64,000 bases of DNA, from NCBI RefSeq assembly GCF_921293095.1, contig NW_025791658.1, positions 4,836,001 through 4,900,000 of the forward strand, given 5' to 3'. Below, one piece after another: positions 33,301 through 42,586 of the stretch; position 1 is the first letter of the stretch, and every line of letters begins with the position of its first letter. The position numbers and the translations under genes are program-made. This stretch comes from Ischnura elegans (taxonomy: Eukaryota > Arthropoda > Insecta > Odonata > Coenagrionidae). The notes under the pieces are model-generated. The model was given only the letters and a program-made list of their open reading frames with translations. It made no database searches and had not been told where the DNA came from.

Positions 33301-33514
33301 CAACGTGGTTCGAGAATGCGCCCTCGGGCCTTGCCAGAGCGAGATTGGGGCGCTAGTATCGCTCGTCGGCGACGGCGAACACTGTGACGTAAGCAAGCCG
33401 CACGTCAACTGTTTATTGTGCTGCCGCGACAGCGGTTGCAACGCTGCCGACTCGTTACACACATCGGCCTTCTTCTTTGTCTCCATCGTGTTGGCAATCC
33501 TGTACACGAGCTAA
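18304..33514 (+). CDS. Right Ly6/uPAR-domain GPI-anchored protein gene (3 exons, 155 aa)
   Basis: Spliced model join(18304-18379, 25466-25627, 33285-33514) gives 468 nt, 155 aa plus stop. A signal peptide with core MLITKIIMVFIVW is followed by a linker, CYQC at residues 46-49, cysteines at 58, 66, 73, 91, 96, 113 and 122, CC-RDSG-CN at 125-132, and a hydrophobic tail (residues 137-155) typical of GPI addition. This is a Ly6/uPAR three-finger protein, expected at the outer cell surface. Introns of 7086 and 7657 bp are both phase 1, as in its head-to-head partner, and both proteins carry 12 cysteines in matching order. The introns are full of transposons: a MITE-A begins 26 nt after exon 2 and a LINE tail ends about 10 nt before exon 3. 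Function and orthology are not assignable beyond the family. Confidence 0.85.
18603..18634. repeat. Short perfect hairpin in intron 1 of right Ly6 gene
   Basis: ATCGAAACACCC and its exact reverse complement are separated by eight bases (GTATATAT). It lies 224 bp after the exon 1 donor. It could be a structured RNA element or the remnant of a small palindromic repeat. Confidence 0.5.
18902..19138 (-). mobile_element. hAT-B, truncated copy in minus orientation
   Basis: Begins CAGTGGTGCAGCCAG and follows hAT-B in reverse through TACCCTGGTGGGTATTC, then stops where the next element begins. Confidence 0.65.
19139..19370 (+). repeat. Dispersed repeat family C, copy 1
   Basis: The block starting GTAGCCAGGAATTTCGTTCG and ending TTATATTTCGGGAGGGG matches 51623-51865. 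It is probably a further hAT-like MITE; ends not fixed. Confidence 0.5.
19486..20155. mobile_element. piggyBac-like fold-back element
   Basis: 670 bp between TTAA at 19482 and TTAA at 20156, with ends CCCTTTCCGTGCTG / CAGCAGTGAAAGGG. Inside, arms at about 19598-19825 and 19870-20085 are inverted copies with roughly 85-90% identity. Both arms have open frames giving the same peptide core (EGSLIR, THAGPS, EQAAYLPK, NLKINHS). No transposase is seen. Confidence 0.75.
20591..21251 (-). mobile_element. MITE-A, copy 5 (inside piggyBac)
   Basis: 661 bp, AGGGTGGTTTCCTATTA to GGAAACTACCCT, with AT on each side. It is nested in the piggyBac element at 20270, so it inserted later. Confidence 0.9.
21625..21720 (-). 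pseudogene. piggyBac transposase fragment, inverted
   Basis: The minus strand encodes PGPHTTIDELLFPNK and RWPFTQFMASK, the region around the first catalytic Asp. It is an inverted near-copy of 22855-22950 on the plus strand. The similarity ends sharply after the MASK codons, so this is a rearranged piece. Confidence 0.65.
21790..22615 (-). pseudogene. LINE reverse transcriptase fragment (RTE/CR1-like)
   Basis: A 261-codon open frame on the minus strand contains ISMLRFADDIAVIAETEKDL (the catalytic FADD box), FCYLGSKITSDGRSKKEI and the thumb region with LEYGSEAWTMTAAEKARIEA. It ends just before a TGATGATGAGTA-like tail. The N-terminal endonuclease and the fingers domain are missing, so this is a 5'-truncated insertion. 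The frame is still open, so it is fairly young. It lies inside the piggyBac element. Confidence 0.85.
22850..23521 (+). pseudogene. piggyBac transposase, broken
   Basis: The plus strand encodes FDEQMFPNKARCPFTQFMAS with the first catalytic Asp, then NVFHYLGKDD and RPYLTKGRCITT. At the second catalytic site the expected Asp codon reads Gly at 23111-23113. The next segments are YQGKPTK and then a Cys-rich tail ending at a TAG near 23519. The stretch with the remaining acidic residues is deleted and several frames are needed, so the enzyme is dead. Confidence 0.8.
24085..24425 (-). pseudogene. LINE 3' fragment
   Basis: The minus strand encodes RSKSDIRSYLYSFSQCQKG, then AAIYNRLPSDMKSL and NRLRSLLCNKGNYSVQEF, the end of a jockey/CR1-group reverse transcriptase. 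It interrupts a minus-strand hAT-B fragment whose ...CCAACCTTAA and TTAATTCCTAGCTG pieces lie on each side. Confidence 0.65.
24480..25140 (-). pseudogene. LINE reverse transcriptase C-terminal fragment
   Basis: A 125-codon minus-strand frame carries MQKKIIRIITNSNNRAPSKP, HSHNTRSQNEIHVSQHR and LVYNKLPSYVKN, typical of the region after the reverse transcriptase in jockey/CR1-group LINEs. AT-rich 3' UTR follows to about 24480. It lies in intron 1 of the right Ly6 gene, 300 bp before exon 2. Confidence 0.75.
25466..25627 (+). CDS. Right Ly6 gene, exon 2 (linker and first finger)
   Basis: 162 nt. The acceptor follows TTTCTCTTTTCAATGCTAAAG and the donor is CGTG|GTATTA, weaker than consensus but the only GT that keeps phase 1 and joins to the Glu-Pro start of exon 3. 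The encoded linker before CYQC is about seven residues longer than in the left gene. Confidence 0.8.
25653..26319 (-). mobile_element. MITE-A, copy 6 (next to Ly6 exon 2)
   Basis: 667 bp, AGGGTGGTTTCC to ACATACCCT, AT flanks. It starts 26 nt after the end of exon 2 of the right Ly6 gene, leaving the donor intact. Confidence 0.9.
26320..27157. other. Intron 2 of right Ly6 gene, unassigned part
   Basis: A pyrimidine/purine-biased stretch near 26640-26760 repeats TAGACAT-like words (TTGTAGACATCTTATAGACAT). Nothing else recognised. Confidence 0.35.
27162..27988. mobile_element. piggyBac-like non-autonomous element, intact copy
   Basis: 827 bp flanked by TTAA at 27158 and 27989, ends CCTTTTCAAGATGG / GTCGGGAAAAGG. 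A second copy is at 44940-47400. The right part has sub-repeats of the type ACGTATATATACGGCT. It supplies the empty site for the Tigger-like insertion in the second copy. Confidence 0.75.
27993..28390. other. Intron 2 of right Ly6 gene, unassigned part
   Basis: AT-rich, no recognised feature. Confidence 0.35.
28391..29049 (-). mobile_element. MITE-A, copy 7
   Basis: 659 bp with AT flanks and CACGTGACGTCAC in reverse complement near 28860. In intron 2 of the right Ly6 gene. Confidence 0.9.
29215..29515 (-). repeat. tRNA-derived SINE
   Basis: Read on the minus strand, the head at about 29515 has a pol III A-box-like TGGTGTGGTGTCTAGAG and a B-box-like GGGTTCAATTCCC about 40 nt later, followed by an unrelated body. 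This is the layout of a tRNA-derived SINE. Peptides predicted across it are not real. Confidence 0.6.
29911..30352. mobile_element. MITE with long inverted ends (class unclear)
   Basis: The left end TTGAATCACATTATC and right end GATCGTGTGATTAA enclose inverted sub-terminal blocks (GTGATCACCAGAGC / GATCACTAGAGCGA). Related end sequence recurs at 29770, 31965 and 32795. Target duplication not determined. Confidence 0.45.
30362..31238. mobile_element. piggyBac-like MITE (tentative)
   Basis: Ends CACTTTGAGTGCC / GGCATGCAAAGTG-like with TTAA on the right at 31239; the left flank reads TAAA. It contains a SINE at 30430-30566 and an inverted GACGTAATATTA motif near its right end. Confidence 0.4.
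30430..30566 (-). repeat. tRNA-derived SINE head
   Basis: The minus strand begins GACGCCTCGGTAGCTTAACT and has TGGCTAAAGCACTCGGCC and then B-box GGGTTCGAATTG at normal tRNA spacing. The acceptor stem does not close, so it is a SINE or tRNA pseudogene rather than a working tRNA. Confidence 0.6.
31782..31955. mobile_element. Small Tigger-like MITE
   Basis: 174 bp, ends CAGTGAAACCTCGATTTTAC / TAGAGGTTTCACTG, flanked by TA. The second copy of its left end at 32464 is cut off at 32532. Confidence 0.65.
32533..32610. repeat. Perfect 38-bp inverted repeat with two-base centre
   Basis: Arms 32533-32570 and 32573-32610 are exact reverse complements around CC. Each arm contributes a hammerhead-like core with GAAAC, so both strands carry one. 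It is followed by an AATAAATTGGTGGATT tail of the kind seen in Penelope-like ends. Confidence 0.85.
32572..32598 (+). ncRNA. Hammerhead-like ribozyme core
   Basis: CTGATGA, T, then GACGC-CGCT-GCGTC as a perfect five-pair helix, then GAAAC. A mirror-image core lies at 32545-32571 on the minus strand because of the palindrome. The extra T before the helix departs from the textbook core. Confidence 0.45.
33000..33274 (+). mobile_element. LINE 3' end beside Ly6 exon 3
   Basis: The short frame KKYCFVKDVKDKFRDCDSI and the following GTTGGGCGAACATAAAACAT, with an AATAAATAAATGAATAAA tail, resemble a LINE 3' end. It stops about 10 bp before exon 3 of the right Ly6 gene, just ahead of the pyrimidine tract. 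Confidence 0.55.
33285..33514 (+). CDS. Right Ly6 gene, exon 3 (C-terminal fingers and GPI tail)
   Basis: 230 nt following CTCTTCTTGTTCCTCAG. It encodes VVRECALGPC, the CC-x4-CN signature and a hydrophobic end, stopping at TAA 33512-33514. No AATAAA is obvious in the first 150 nt of the 3' flank; an A-run lies at about 33618. Confidence 0.85.
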
Positions 33515-34024
33515 CCTGGAGTTGACTATCGCAAACAAATGTCGCCCTCTTTTTCTCTCAATGAATCGAAGTTGCCTGTGAGTCTGTTTCACTCCATTAT
33601 ATTCTAACAGCTACCCCAAAAAAAAAAAAAAGGTGTGTGCAATTTTTTCTGCACCTTAGTTTTTATGAATGTTTGTACGTTTGTTCCAACCTAAGGACTG
33701 ATATATTGTACTGATTTTGATACTCGTACACTATTTTTTAATTTCTAGATTTCTTCAAGTGTCATAGGCTATATTTTACTGGAAGTTTACCTACAGTTTG
33801 ATCCAGAAATTGGTATATATGTTCATCAAAATCACACGTATTACACTACAATGTATGACAAAGCATTCTTATGTTGCCGTACGTTTTGGCAAGTTTTGCC
33901 CAGTTTGTTGTATGCTAACAAGGGGAGAGTCTGAAAGCTGTGTCTCTGATTTCAATCGAAGTTTGTAGTGTTGTAGCTGAGCTGTCCACGAAAAACCCTC
34001 TATGTGGGGTTATATAACCAACAG
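33515..34024 (+). other. 3' flank of right Ly6 gene
   Basis: Presumed 3' UTR and downstream sequence up to the next transposon. There is an A-run of 14 at about 33618 but no clear AATAAA close to the stop. Confidence 0.35.
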
Positions 34025-34028
34025 TTAA

Positions 34029-34926
34029 ACCCGTCAACGCCCACGGGTGCCATATGGCACCCAGTGCAGTGCTGAGCCAATACTCCTGCAATGCATTTAA
34101 TATGGGAATTTTAGTGTACATTTCTGTGCACCTACTTAGTAGAAGGTTTCCTCTGTTATTCAGTCAGTTTGAATAGGGTGGTTTCCTATTATTTTTTTAA
34201 TTGCCTAAATCGAAAGATTATTACACCTGGAGTACGTATTTCATGAATTAGATTTTTAAATGACGATATCTATTTTTCGCAATTAAATGAAAAGTGAAAA
34301 TTTTCAAAGGCGCGAAAACGCGACGGCTAAGTATGAATGCCGGGAAAACTCCGTGTGACGTCGTTCTGGTTCCCGCTGCCGCAAGTGAGGTGACCTTGGG
34401 GTGAGGCTTTGAGCGTTGATACGACGCAGGATACTAGCAGGTAGCAGAGTACCCTGCTAGCTGGTAGCGCTTGGCTTAAATAAGGATTATTAATACCCTA
34501 TCAAACGAAGGAAACTTTCCGACCATAGGCAGTTTTAATTGGTGATTATTAAGACATGTTTCCCTGAGCTCTGCACCTCATGCATGCATTGGTAATCTCA
34601 GACGATGTTAAACTCCTATCTACTCGTATATAAAGTAGGTCCCTGTCACGTCACGTGGAGTGGCATCGCATGGGCGCCAATCTGGCCTTTTTCAAATGAG
34701 GATAAAAATGGACCATTGCCATTCGTCTAAACCGCTATTTCTAAAACAAAATTATTTGTACATTTTAAATACACTAATGGTGGGTAGCGAATATCGCAAT
34801 CAATGCTTTTCGTTTTCTTTGATGAAGGAAACTACCCTATTGTGTTCACTGTGTTGAGAACATATGTATCATACTTTTTAAAAGTGAAATATGTGTGAAT
34901 TTAAAAAAACTTTGGGCGCTGACGGG
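34029..34926. mobile_element. piggyBac-like MITE holding MITE-A
   Basis: TTAA at 34025 and 34927, ends ACCCGTCAACGCCC / GGGCGCTGACGGG, subterminal palindrome GGGTGCCATATGGCACCC. MITE-A copy 8 occupies 34175-34838. Confidence 0.7.
34175..34838 (-). mobile_element. MITE-A, copy 8
   Basis: 664 bp with AT flanks, nested in the piggyBac-like MITE at 34029. Confidence 0.9.
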
Positions 34927-34935
34927 TTAAATGAA

Positions 34936-36618
34936 CAGGGTTGCCACCCAACCGTGAAAACCTTAAAACCGTGAATAAGCCGTGAATTTCGTCTACCATG
35001 AAAAAACCTGGAAATAGCCGTGAATTTCATCATAAAACCTTTGAAAAATCTCTCAAAATCGATATTATAACTACGATTGTAGGATCATAATTAAAATGGA
35101 TACGTCGATCGCATTTCAAGGTCACACGCAGAAACTGTCCACGCATTTACCTGCCCACGATCATCGATACCTCCACTGCATAAACGCTCAATAATCGCCC
35201 ACCGAATCAAATCCGCTCATCTTGTAGCCCTTATAGTACTATACATCCCATCTAGTACTATATAGCCCATCTATTAGTATACATCTACGTGTGCATAATA
35301 CCCTGCGAGCCACCTCTAGGGTGTTTGGCAGGGGGTGATCAATCACCAGCATGCAGCATGCAATTGGATTCCCACATGCACACCACACTGTTAAAAAACG
35401 TCACGTATACTAGCAAATTATACAACCATATGCGGTTAGAAATAGTAATAAAATTAAGAAACATGCATTAAGTTTTGCATAGGTTAGTAGGCTATGCTAC
35501 AAGTCATGCAATCTATTTATGAGTTCTATCGCTGCCGTTGTAATCTCTTATTGATCATGGAAAAAAAGACATTATGAATATGTCTGTTCTACGATCTATC
35601 TGTCTTACTTTATTTATATGATCTGATCTTCTGTAATATGTTGGCGTCCGTAAGATATGGTTAACTTTGTCAGAAAAGACACTTCTCTTGAATATATCTA
35701 AATCTGTCTGTCTGCTCTTGAATTTATCTGAACCTGTCTGTTCTACAATCTATCGGCCTTATTTTATTTATATGATCCGATCTTCTGTAGTATGTTGGCG
35801 TCCGTAAGATATGGCTGACTTCGTTAGAAAAGGCACTGCTCTTGAATTTATCTAAAAGGTCTAGTCTACTTTTCAATCTTCGGTCCAACAGTGATTCCCA
35901 TCCAAGTTTTTTCTAAGATGGCATTATAAGGGCTATCTAGATGAGCGAATTCTATTCAGCGGGCGATTGTTGAGCGTTTATGCAGTGGAGGTATCGATAA
36001 TCGAAACGCAATTATTGGTCCGTGTGCCATGACGACACATTGACCTTGAGCCTGCATTAAAGCCGGAAGACTGGTAACCAAAGTGTTTATTAACCCTGGT
36101 GAAAATTCAGACACTTCTTAACTTCCCTGGCACCCTGCTCTCTCCATTTTCCCACTCGCAACCTTTCGCCGGAGCTGAATTTTGCAAACGATATGTGACT
36201 TCGGGAGAGATGGACACTTTCATTGCTACATTTGCATTCACAGTGTCTGTCGCGTTTGTTAAATTTTTAGTTAACGTGTGATCAGTGATTGTTACATGTT
36301 CAATACCGTATATGTCTGAGTATAGTCCCCCCTTTTTTTCCAAAAATGCCCTTGGTAAAAGTATAAGGGGGGACTATATTCAAACGCATTTATTTAACTT
36401 TTCCCGAAACTGAAGCCTTAAAATTAGGGAGGGGGGACTATATTCAGAGGGGGACTATATTCGGAGAAATACGGTATTTCTGCCTAAAATGGCTCGTCAA
36501 CAAACAGTGAATTTGACGACATTAAGACCGCGAAAACCTGGAAAAAACCTTGAATTTTTAATAATTTAGTTAGTTTGTTAAATTTGTTTTTAATAATTTA
36601 GTTAGAGTGGGAACCCTG
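34936..36618. mobile_element. Possible hAT-like element with inverted and tandem internal repeats
   Basis: Ends CAGGGTTGCCACCC / GTGGGAACCCTG. Internal inverted arms lie at about 35160-35245 and 35930-36000 (CGATACCTCCACTGCATAAA on one side). A block of about 140 bp is repeated in tandem at 35580-35860 (TTGGCGTCCGTAAGATATGG twice). The flanking 8 bp do not match well, so the class is uncertain. Confidence 0.4.
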
Positions 36619-36627
36619 ATAAAATAT

Positions 36628-36950
36628 GCAGTTAAACATTTACAGGTCTAATATATTCCCTTAAAGACAGCTTGTATTCAAGGAGGGATTCGACTCTTAT
36701 CGTGTGGTCCTAGCTTTGATTCTCGGATGTGGCAATTTTTTCTCGTAATATATTTCTTCTTTTCATTTTCCAAAAGCCTGCTGTTCATCATTATTTTCAT
36801 TGAAAATTTTATTTTTCAATGAGAAAACATGTTTTTGCAATGCAGCAGCATCGGATGTCTTCCAATTTTTTTCACACAAGAAACCTATTTTCAAATACCA
36901 CTACGGGCCATTTCTAATGGAATATATTAGACTTGTAAATGTTTAACTGC
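36628..36950. mobile_element. Element with 32-bp inverted ends
   Basis: GCAGTTAAACATTTACAGG at the left and its near-exact reverse complement at the right enclose 323 bp. No target duplication is evident. Confidence 0.5.
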
Positions 36951-37096
36951 GATTTTTCTTTAAAATATTGGTTGTATAACCTCAATTGGAGAGTGATTCG
37001 TGGACAGTTACCAATGGACTATTACCCTAAGAAGTTTTTTATTGAAATCTGAGACCCGCTTTTGTGACGCTCCCATTGTAAGTGTCTTTGGTTATA

Positions 37097-37847
37097 CAGC
37101 GAGTCCTCGTTCTACGTCACCCCGTTTAACGTCATTTCGCGATAACGTCACGAAAATTTTGAGACCGTCACTTGTTTATCGCACCTTCGCTTCGCGATAA
37201 CGTCAAGGCTTTTAAATTTTGCGCGAGAAAAAAATGCAAAGCAGCGGGCGTTCCTGGTTGTTCGTTTTGTGGGCGGTAATACGGTCAGTCTAAACGAAGT
37301 GTAAAACGGTGTGTTTATTGTTAATTGCGATTACAGTTTTAGCAACTTTTCTGCAAAAGAATTCTTAGGTAGGTGTGCAAGGTTTTACTTGACATAATGG
37401 TTTTCAGGAACCTAAAAAGTGATTTCAAGGAATTTTTCCGTGTAGAACTCGGAGCTTTTGTTGTCACTTTTTTCGCCGTGTTCACAATTATTTTGGTTCC
37501 TGTAACTGCGGCAAAGTTTCAGCGATGATGATGCCCAGGCGACCGCCATAGCGAAGCCGAAAAGCAAATGCAGGAAGATACAAAAATGGAGAAGGATTTA
37601 CGTCAGTGCTGCTATTGTCGTCGATGAAGACAGGAACTTGTATTTATGCGATAGTTTGGCATTCCCATCGTAAAAAACGCCCCAGATATGATACGCTTAC
37701 ATTTTTTCGCGTAGGAATAGTGAGGTCTAGGAGCCGATATTCACTTTTTAAATTGTTTCTTAGGGGATATTATGTTTCGATTAACGTCATTTCTTTTATC
37801 GTCACATTTTTCAGGAACGGTAAGTGACGTTAAACGAGGACTCACTG
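37097..37847. mobile_element. Tc1/mariner-type MITE D, copy 1
   Basis: 751 bp, ends CAGCGAGTCCTCG / CGAGGACTCACTG with TA on both sides. A closely similar copy lies at 41638-42403. The conserved 73-codon frame near 37606 has no recognised domain. Confidence 0.75.
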
Positions 37848-37989
37848 TATACAACAAAACTATTACTTTCAATAATAGGTTTGCATTGGTATAGATTTCT
37901 TTAATTACGTCAGATTCCTTTGGTACATATTCATTTTGGCACGCATTTGCTAGTAAATGCGTTGGATTTTAATTGTAGGAATTTATTCA

Positions 37990-38880
37990 ACGTCTGATCT
38001 CTCTCCAAATTGGGAGAAATAATGGAAAAATATGTCGAAAGTATTTATGTTGTTTCCATACTATTGCAAAAAATAATTTACTATTAGGGCACAAATTACT
38101 TTAAAAAAAATATAATTTGTCATTATAACAGCCCAGTAATGCCCCCACTATGTGTAATTAAAAAAAAATCAACGAAGGAATGTTGTCTGTGCAAAATATG
38201 AGTGTATCAAGGGAATTTATAGAATTTCTCCGCTGAGCCTCAGATAATAAGAGGGTTGCTTAGGAAGTAATGCACCAAAATTTTTTTCTCAGCCGAAAAC
38301 AATGGTGCGAATTTGAAACGTAACGTATGCATTAAAACCAGGCAATTAAGTACTCCAACATGTTGCCCAACTCAGCAAGAATGGTTGACAACAATGTCCT
38401 CCGCAGGGCCCTAAAAAAATTCCTAATATCTAAACCCATATGCTAACTGGAGGAAATTGATTTCTCCACTATCAGCTTTTAAATGTATGTTTGCGCTTTG
38501 ATTCAAATTGTATGATTTCTCTCTTATCTGTATTGCATATGTACATTCTGCTGCCTTCAATATCCAAGGTATTTCTTATTACTGCGTCCTCACAAGAGGG
38601 GTATTAATTAACGACATCTACCACAATTTTTGTGTGCTTCAGATGAATTAATGCACTCCTAATTGGGAGAAATGATGAGAAAAAATTTTGGAATTTATGT
38701 TGTTTCCATACTATAGCAAGGAATAATTTAATACTAGGGCACAAATTACATTAAAAAATATAATTTGTCATTATAAGAGCCGAGTAATGCTTCCACTATG
38801 TGTAATTAAAAAAAATCAACGAAGGAATGTTGCCTGTGCAACGTATGAGTGTATCGAGGGAATTTATAGAATTAATATAA
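37990..38880. repeat. Pair of direct repeats of about 230 bp
   Basis: 37995-38225 and 38655-38875 match closely (GTTGTTTCCATACTAT, AATCAACGAAGGAATGTTG, GAGTGTATC-AGGGAATTTA). Between them is GGGTTGCTTAGGAAGTAATG at 38253, which resembles a mariner end. No coding content. Confidence 0.55.
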
Positions 38881-39820
38881 ATAATGGGATGCCATTCATG
38901 GAGGAAATTTTGAGGATGAAGAGAGTGTTATTCGCTTGGTGAAGAAATGGTTGCATGACCAGAGCAAAGGAAAAATGGTGCCAATACACGCCCTTGTTTC
39001 GTGCTGGAGAAAGGACATAAAACTCAACGGAGATAATGTAAAAAAATAGGCTGTGTAGTACAAACACCATACTTTCATGTGTGAAATTTTCATAATGTGC
39101 GATAAGTTAATGTCCAAGAAAAAAAATATCGATTGCTAAGTTCTAACAACACGTATCTCAAAAATAGCAGCTTTTCAGGAGAGAAAATAAAAAAAACGAT
39201 TAATTTCTTTTACTTGCACACTGAAATTAAAAACCAAAAGTTAATAGAACTGAAAAAGAAGCATTCATTTGCAAATAAAGAGTTGTTCTTTGCCTGCATT
39301 TTATTTTTTTAATGTTATTACACTTTGTTTAATATATCCATTTCAAAGCGGCCGAATTTCAGATATGTTATTAGAACTTAAGTCATTGATATGGTGCATT
39401 ACTTTTTTGGGCAACCATCATACTTTAAGCATTTATACTACATGTGACTCTAATAATTATAATAATTTCTCCAATTCAACCAGTGGTGGATAAAATTGGG
39501 GGGGGGGTATTAAGGGGCACATGCCCCCCCTCGCGGAGTTGCCCCATTGCCGAACATTCCAGAACCACAATTGTAACTTTTGTACACCATATTATGGCAG
39601 TGTTATATATATGTGTATAATCACTTTAGATAAATCTTTCTTAAAGCCATGTCTGTCATGGCTGGGTCCCTGGGAAAAAATATGCAGAAGACCTAGGACA
39701 GTACTTTGAAGAATTTAAAGTGTTTGCGCAAATAGTTTCTTTAACCTTTAACCAGTGACTAGTTGTCTTGGAGACCGCAATTAAACAAAAATTCATAAAA
39801 CATTTCAAAGTCATTTTTAT
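38881..39820. other. Unassigned sequence
   Basis: AT-rich, with a G-tract fragment at 39480-39545 (CCAGTGGTGGATAAAATTGG) that may be the end of a hAT-like repeat. No gene recognised. Confidence 0.35.
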
Positions 39821-40156
39821 CAGTGGCGCAGCAAGGGGGGGGGGGGTTTTGAGGGGGATAAACCCCCCCAGAGCTCAGAGAAATTTTTTAATTCAATTCA
39901 TTGAGAAGTCAAAGAAATTCTTCTCAATAATTACTTTATTGGATTGTTATTACTAATAGAATAGCATAAGGATTAATAAAATATACCTTGGAAAGCCGTA
40001 AAACACCATTTTGAACCGTTTATCTTTAAAATTCCGCAATATATTAATATCGCACCTAATGCTTATCCTGGTGGGTGTTCCATACCCCTACACACCCCGG
40101 TATTAGTTGCATCTAAACCCCCCCCACCCCAGCCTTAATTCCTGGCTGCCCCCCTG
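39821..40156 (-). mobile_element. hAT-B, minus-strand copy
   Basis: 336 bp, CAGTGGCGCAGCAAGG to GGCTGCCCCCCTG, flanks ATTTTTAT / ATTTTATT. Contains a G-run of 13. Confidence 0.75.
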
Positions 40157-40539
40157 ATTTTATTGCTAAGTTTAATGTTCTTTGACTTCTCAATTATTAT
40201 AGAACTTATATTTAATATTAAGCATTCCCAATAAGAAACAATTTTTTCAGTAAAAATTGTTTTTTGAAACAGGATAAAAAAACTGATTTGTATCAAAACA
40301 CTTGAGTTGTTATTATTATCGTATTCTTTTTAACTAAGTACGTAATTATCCACGTTATGCAACTAAAAATGCTTCCTTACAAACTATTATTGTTATTCTT
40401 GAAAAATCACTAGGAATTGTTTTTAACAACTTTTTGAATTATTTCCACCAGTATTACGTCTATTGGTTTTTCTAATTTAGTGACGTGAGGTCTCAGAGAC
40501 CATTACTAAAATTCAGTTGCAAATTTTCAGAAATATATA

Positions 40540-41118
40540 CAGTGGAACCTCGATAAAACGACACCCCGCGGTGCACCAATAAACACTCGCTATAGCGAAT
40601 TGTCGCTTTATCGGAGGTGGTGCAAATAATAGCCAATATACCTCATATTACTCCTTTATTTTCTTGCTTAGACGTGTTTGGTGTTTTTTGGCCATGGTGT
40701 GTTCCATCAAATGCTTTCTATTCATGCAACTCATGGACGTGCGGGTATGCTGACGACTGCTTTCTGCCGCCCGAGGAACAAAAGAAGATCAAGCATTCGC
40801 GAATGCTAATGCCACGATTTTTTCACCAAAATTAACTACTTATTTATCGAACGACAGTTTACCACATAAATTTGAGCCTGAGCACTCCATAAACTTCATT
40901 TCTAACAGATCGCTAGCAATTACTGAGATTAAGGAGTCTTGGTGTAAGTTTTTCCGGCGGTGAAACCCTCGCTATGGCGAGAGCCAACACCAAAAGGGCC
41001 TCGTAAAAACGAAATTTTTAACATGCTTATTATAGTTTCAATTGACGTTGTATCGGCTATTTCTCGTTATAGCGAGGGTCTCGCTATAGCCCGTACTCGC
41101 TTTAACGAGGTTCCACTG
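40540..41118. mobile_element. Tigger/pogo-like MITE
   Basis: 579 bp, ends CAGTGGAACCTCGATAAAAC / CGAGGTTCCACTG, TA flanks. Subterminal copies of CGCTATAGCG-like words. Non-coding. Confidence 0.75.
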
Positions 41119-41444
41119 TAATAAGAACGTTAAATTTTAAGAGTGCCATGTCCTTATTATACGTAATTATGACCCTCGTGAGGATTATAGATATTTTGAA
41201 GTAGCAATTTTGAAAATATTCATTATTTTAGAAAGGTAGTGGTCTGTCAGACAGCACGTCACCGGTTTAGGGGTTAACTTTGTTTTTAAAAAATAATTGC
41301 GTTACTTTCGGAAAGCACCCTGTGCGATGCAAAAAGTGTAAATCATACTTCGAAAAATACACCTCTTTATTTCACATTACACATTTCGTTGTTGCGAACA
41401 ATATTATTAAGTGTAACCTAAAACTTAAAGAGTTCTTCCTTATA

Positions 41445-42586
41445 CAGGGTGTCCCATTAATTTTGACCACCCGAAATAATTTTTGTCCAGATGCAAATTC
41501 AAAAATGTGTCAAGCAAATGTTCATTAGCCGTCAGGGGGACATTTAATCAGCATGATTGCCTTCCTTGTAGCTTTGTTATTTACAAAGATATGAACAGGA
41601 GTTATAGGAGAGGAAATGAATTGCCGAATAAAAAATGCAGTGAGTCCTAGTTCTACGTCACCCCGTTTAACGTCATTTCGCGATAACGTCACGAAAATTT
41701 TGAGACCGTCATTCGTTTATCGCACCTTCGCTTCGCGATAACGTCAAGTCTTTTAAATTTCGCGCGAGAAAAAAACGTGAAGCGGCAGGCATTGCAATTG
41801 TTCGTTCTGCGGTCGGTAATACAGTCTGTCTAAACGAAGTGTAAAACGGTGTGTTTATTGTTAATTGCGATTGCGGTTTTAGCAAATTTTCTGCAAAATG
41901 AATTCTTAGGTAGGCGCGCAAGGTTTTACTTGACATAATTGTTTTCAGGAACCTAAAAAGTGATTTCAAGGAATTTTTCTGTGTAGAACTCGGAGTTTTT
42001 GTCGTCACTTTTTTCGCCGTGTTCACAATAATTTTGTTTCCTGTAACTGCGACGATGTTTCAGCGATGATGATGCCCAGGCGGCACTCGCCCGGGCAACC
42101 ACCGTAGCGAAGCCGAAAAGCAAATGCGGGAAGATACAAAAATGGAGAAGGATTTACGTCAGTGCTGCTATTGTCGTCGATGAAGACAGGTACTCGTATT
42201 TATGCCATAGTTTGGCATTCCTATCGTAAAAAATGCCCCAGATATGATACGCTAAAATTTTTTCGCGCCGGAATTGTGAGGTCTAGGAGCCGATATTCAC
42301 TTTTTACATTGTTTCTTATGGGATATTATGTTTCGATTAACGTCATTTCGTTTATCGTCACATTTTTCAGGAACGGTAAGTGACGTTAAACGAGGACTCA
42401 CTGTATAGGGTGCCATTTAAAAAAGACATACCGCTGTTCATATCTTTGTAAATAACAGAGCCTCAAGGAAGGCAATAATGTGGATTAATGTCCCCCGACA
42501 GCTAATGGACATTTGCTTGACACAATTTCGAAATTGCATCTGGACAAAAAGTTATTTCGGGTGGTCAAGACAAATGGGACACCCTG
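41445..42586. mobile_element. Palindromic mariner-type MITE split by another MITE
   Basis: Ends CAGGGTGTCCCATTAATTTT / AAATGGGACACCCTG with TA flanks. Its arms (about 41445-41637 and 42406-42586) are inverted copies, so the original element was almost a full palindrome. MITE D sits in the loop. Confidence 0.75.
41638..42403. mobile_element. Tc1/mariner-type MITE D, copy 2
   Basis: 766 bp, CAGTGAGTCCTAG to CGAGGACTCACTG; right flank TA, left flank TG (mutated). Inserted in the palindromic MITE at 41445. Confidence 0.75.

Noticed and set aside
33305-33514. Single-exon gene starting at the GTG at 33305
   Set aside because: The acceptor CTCTTCTTGTTCCTCAG and the missing first finger show it is the last exon of a spliced Ly6 gene.
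37606-37827. 73-codon frame conserved between 37606 and 42162
   Set aside because: It is conserved because both copies belong to one MITE family; no transposase or other domain is seen.
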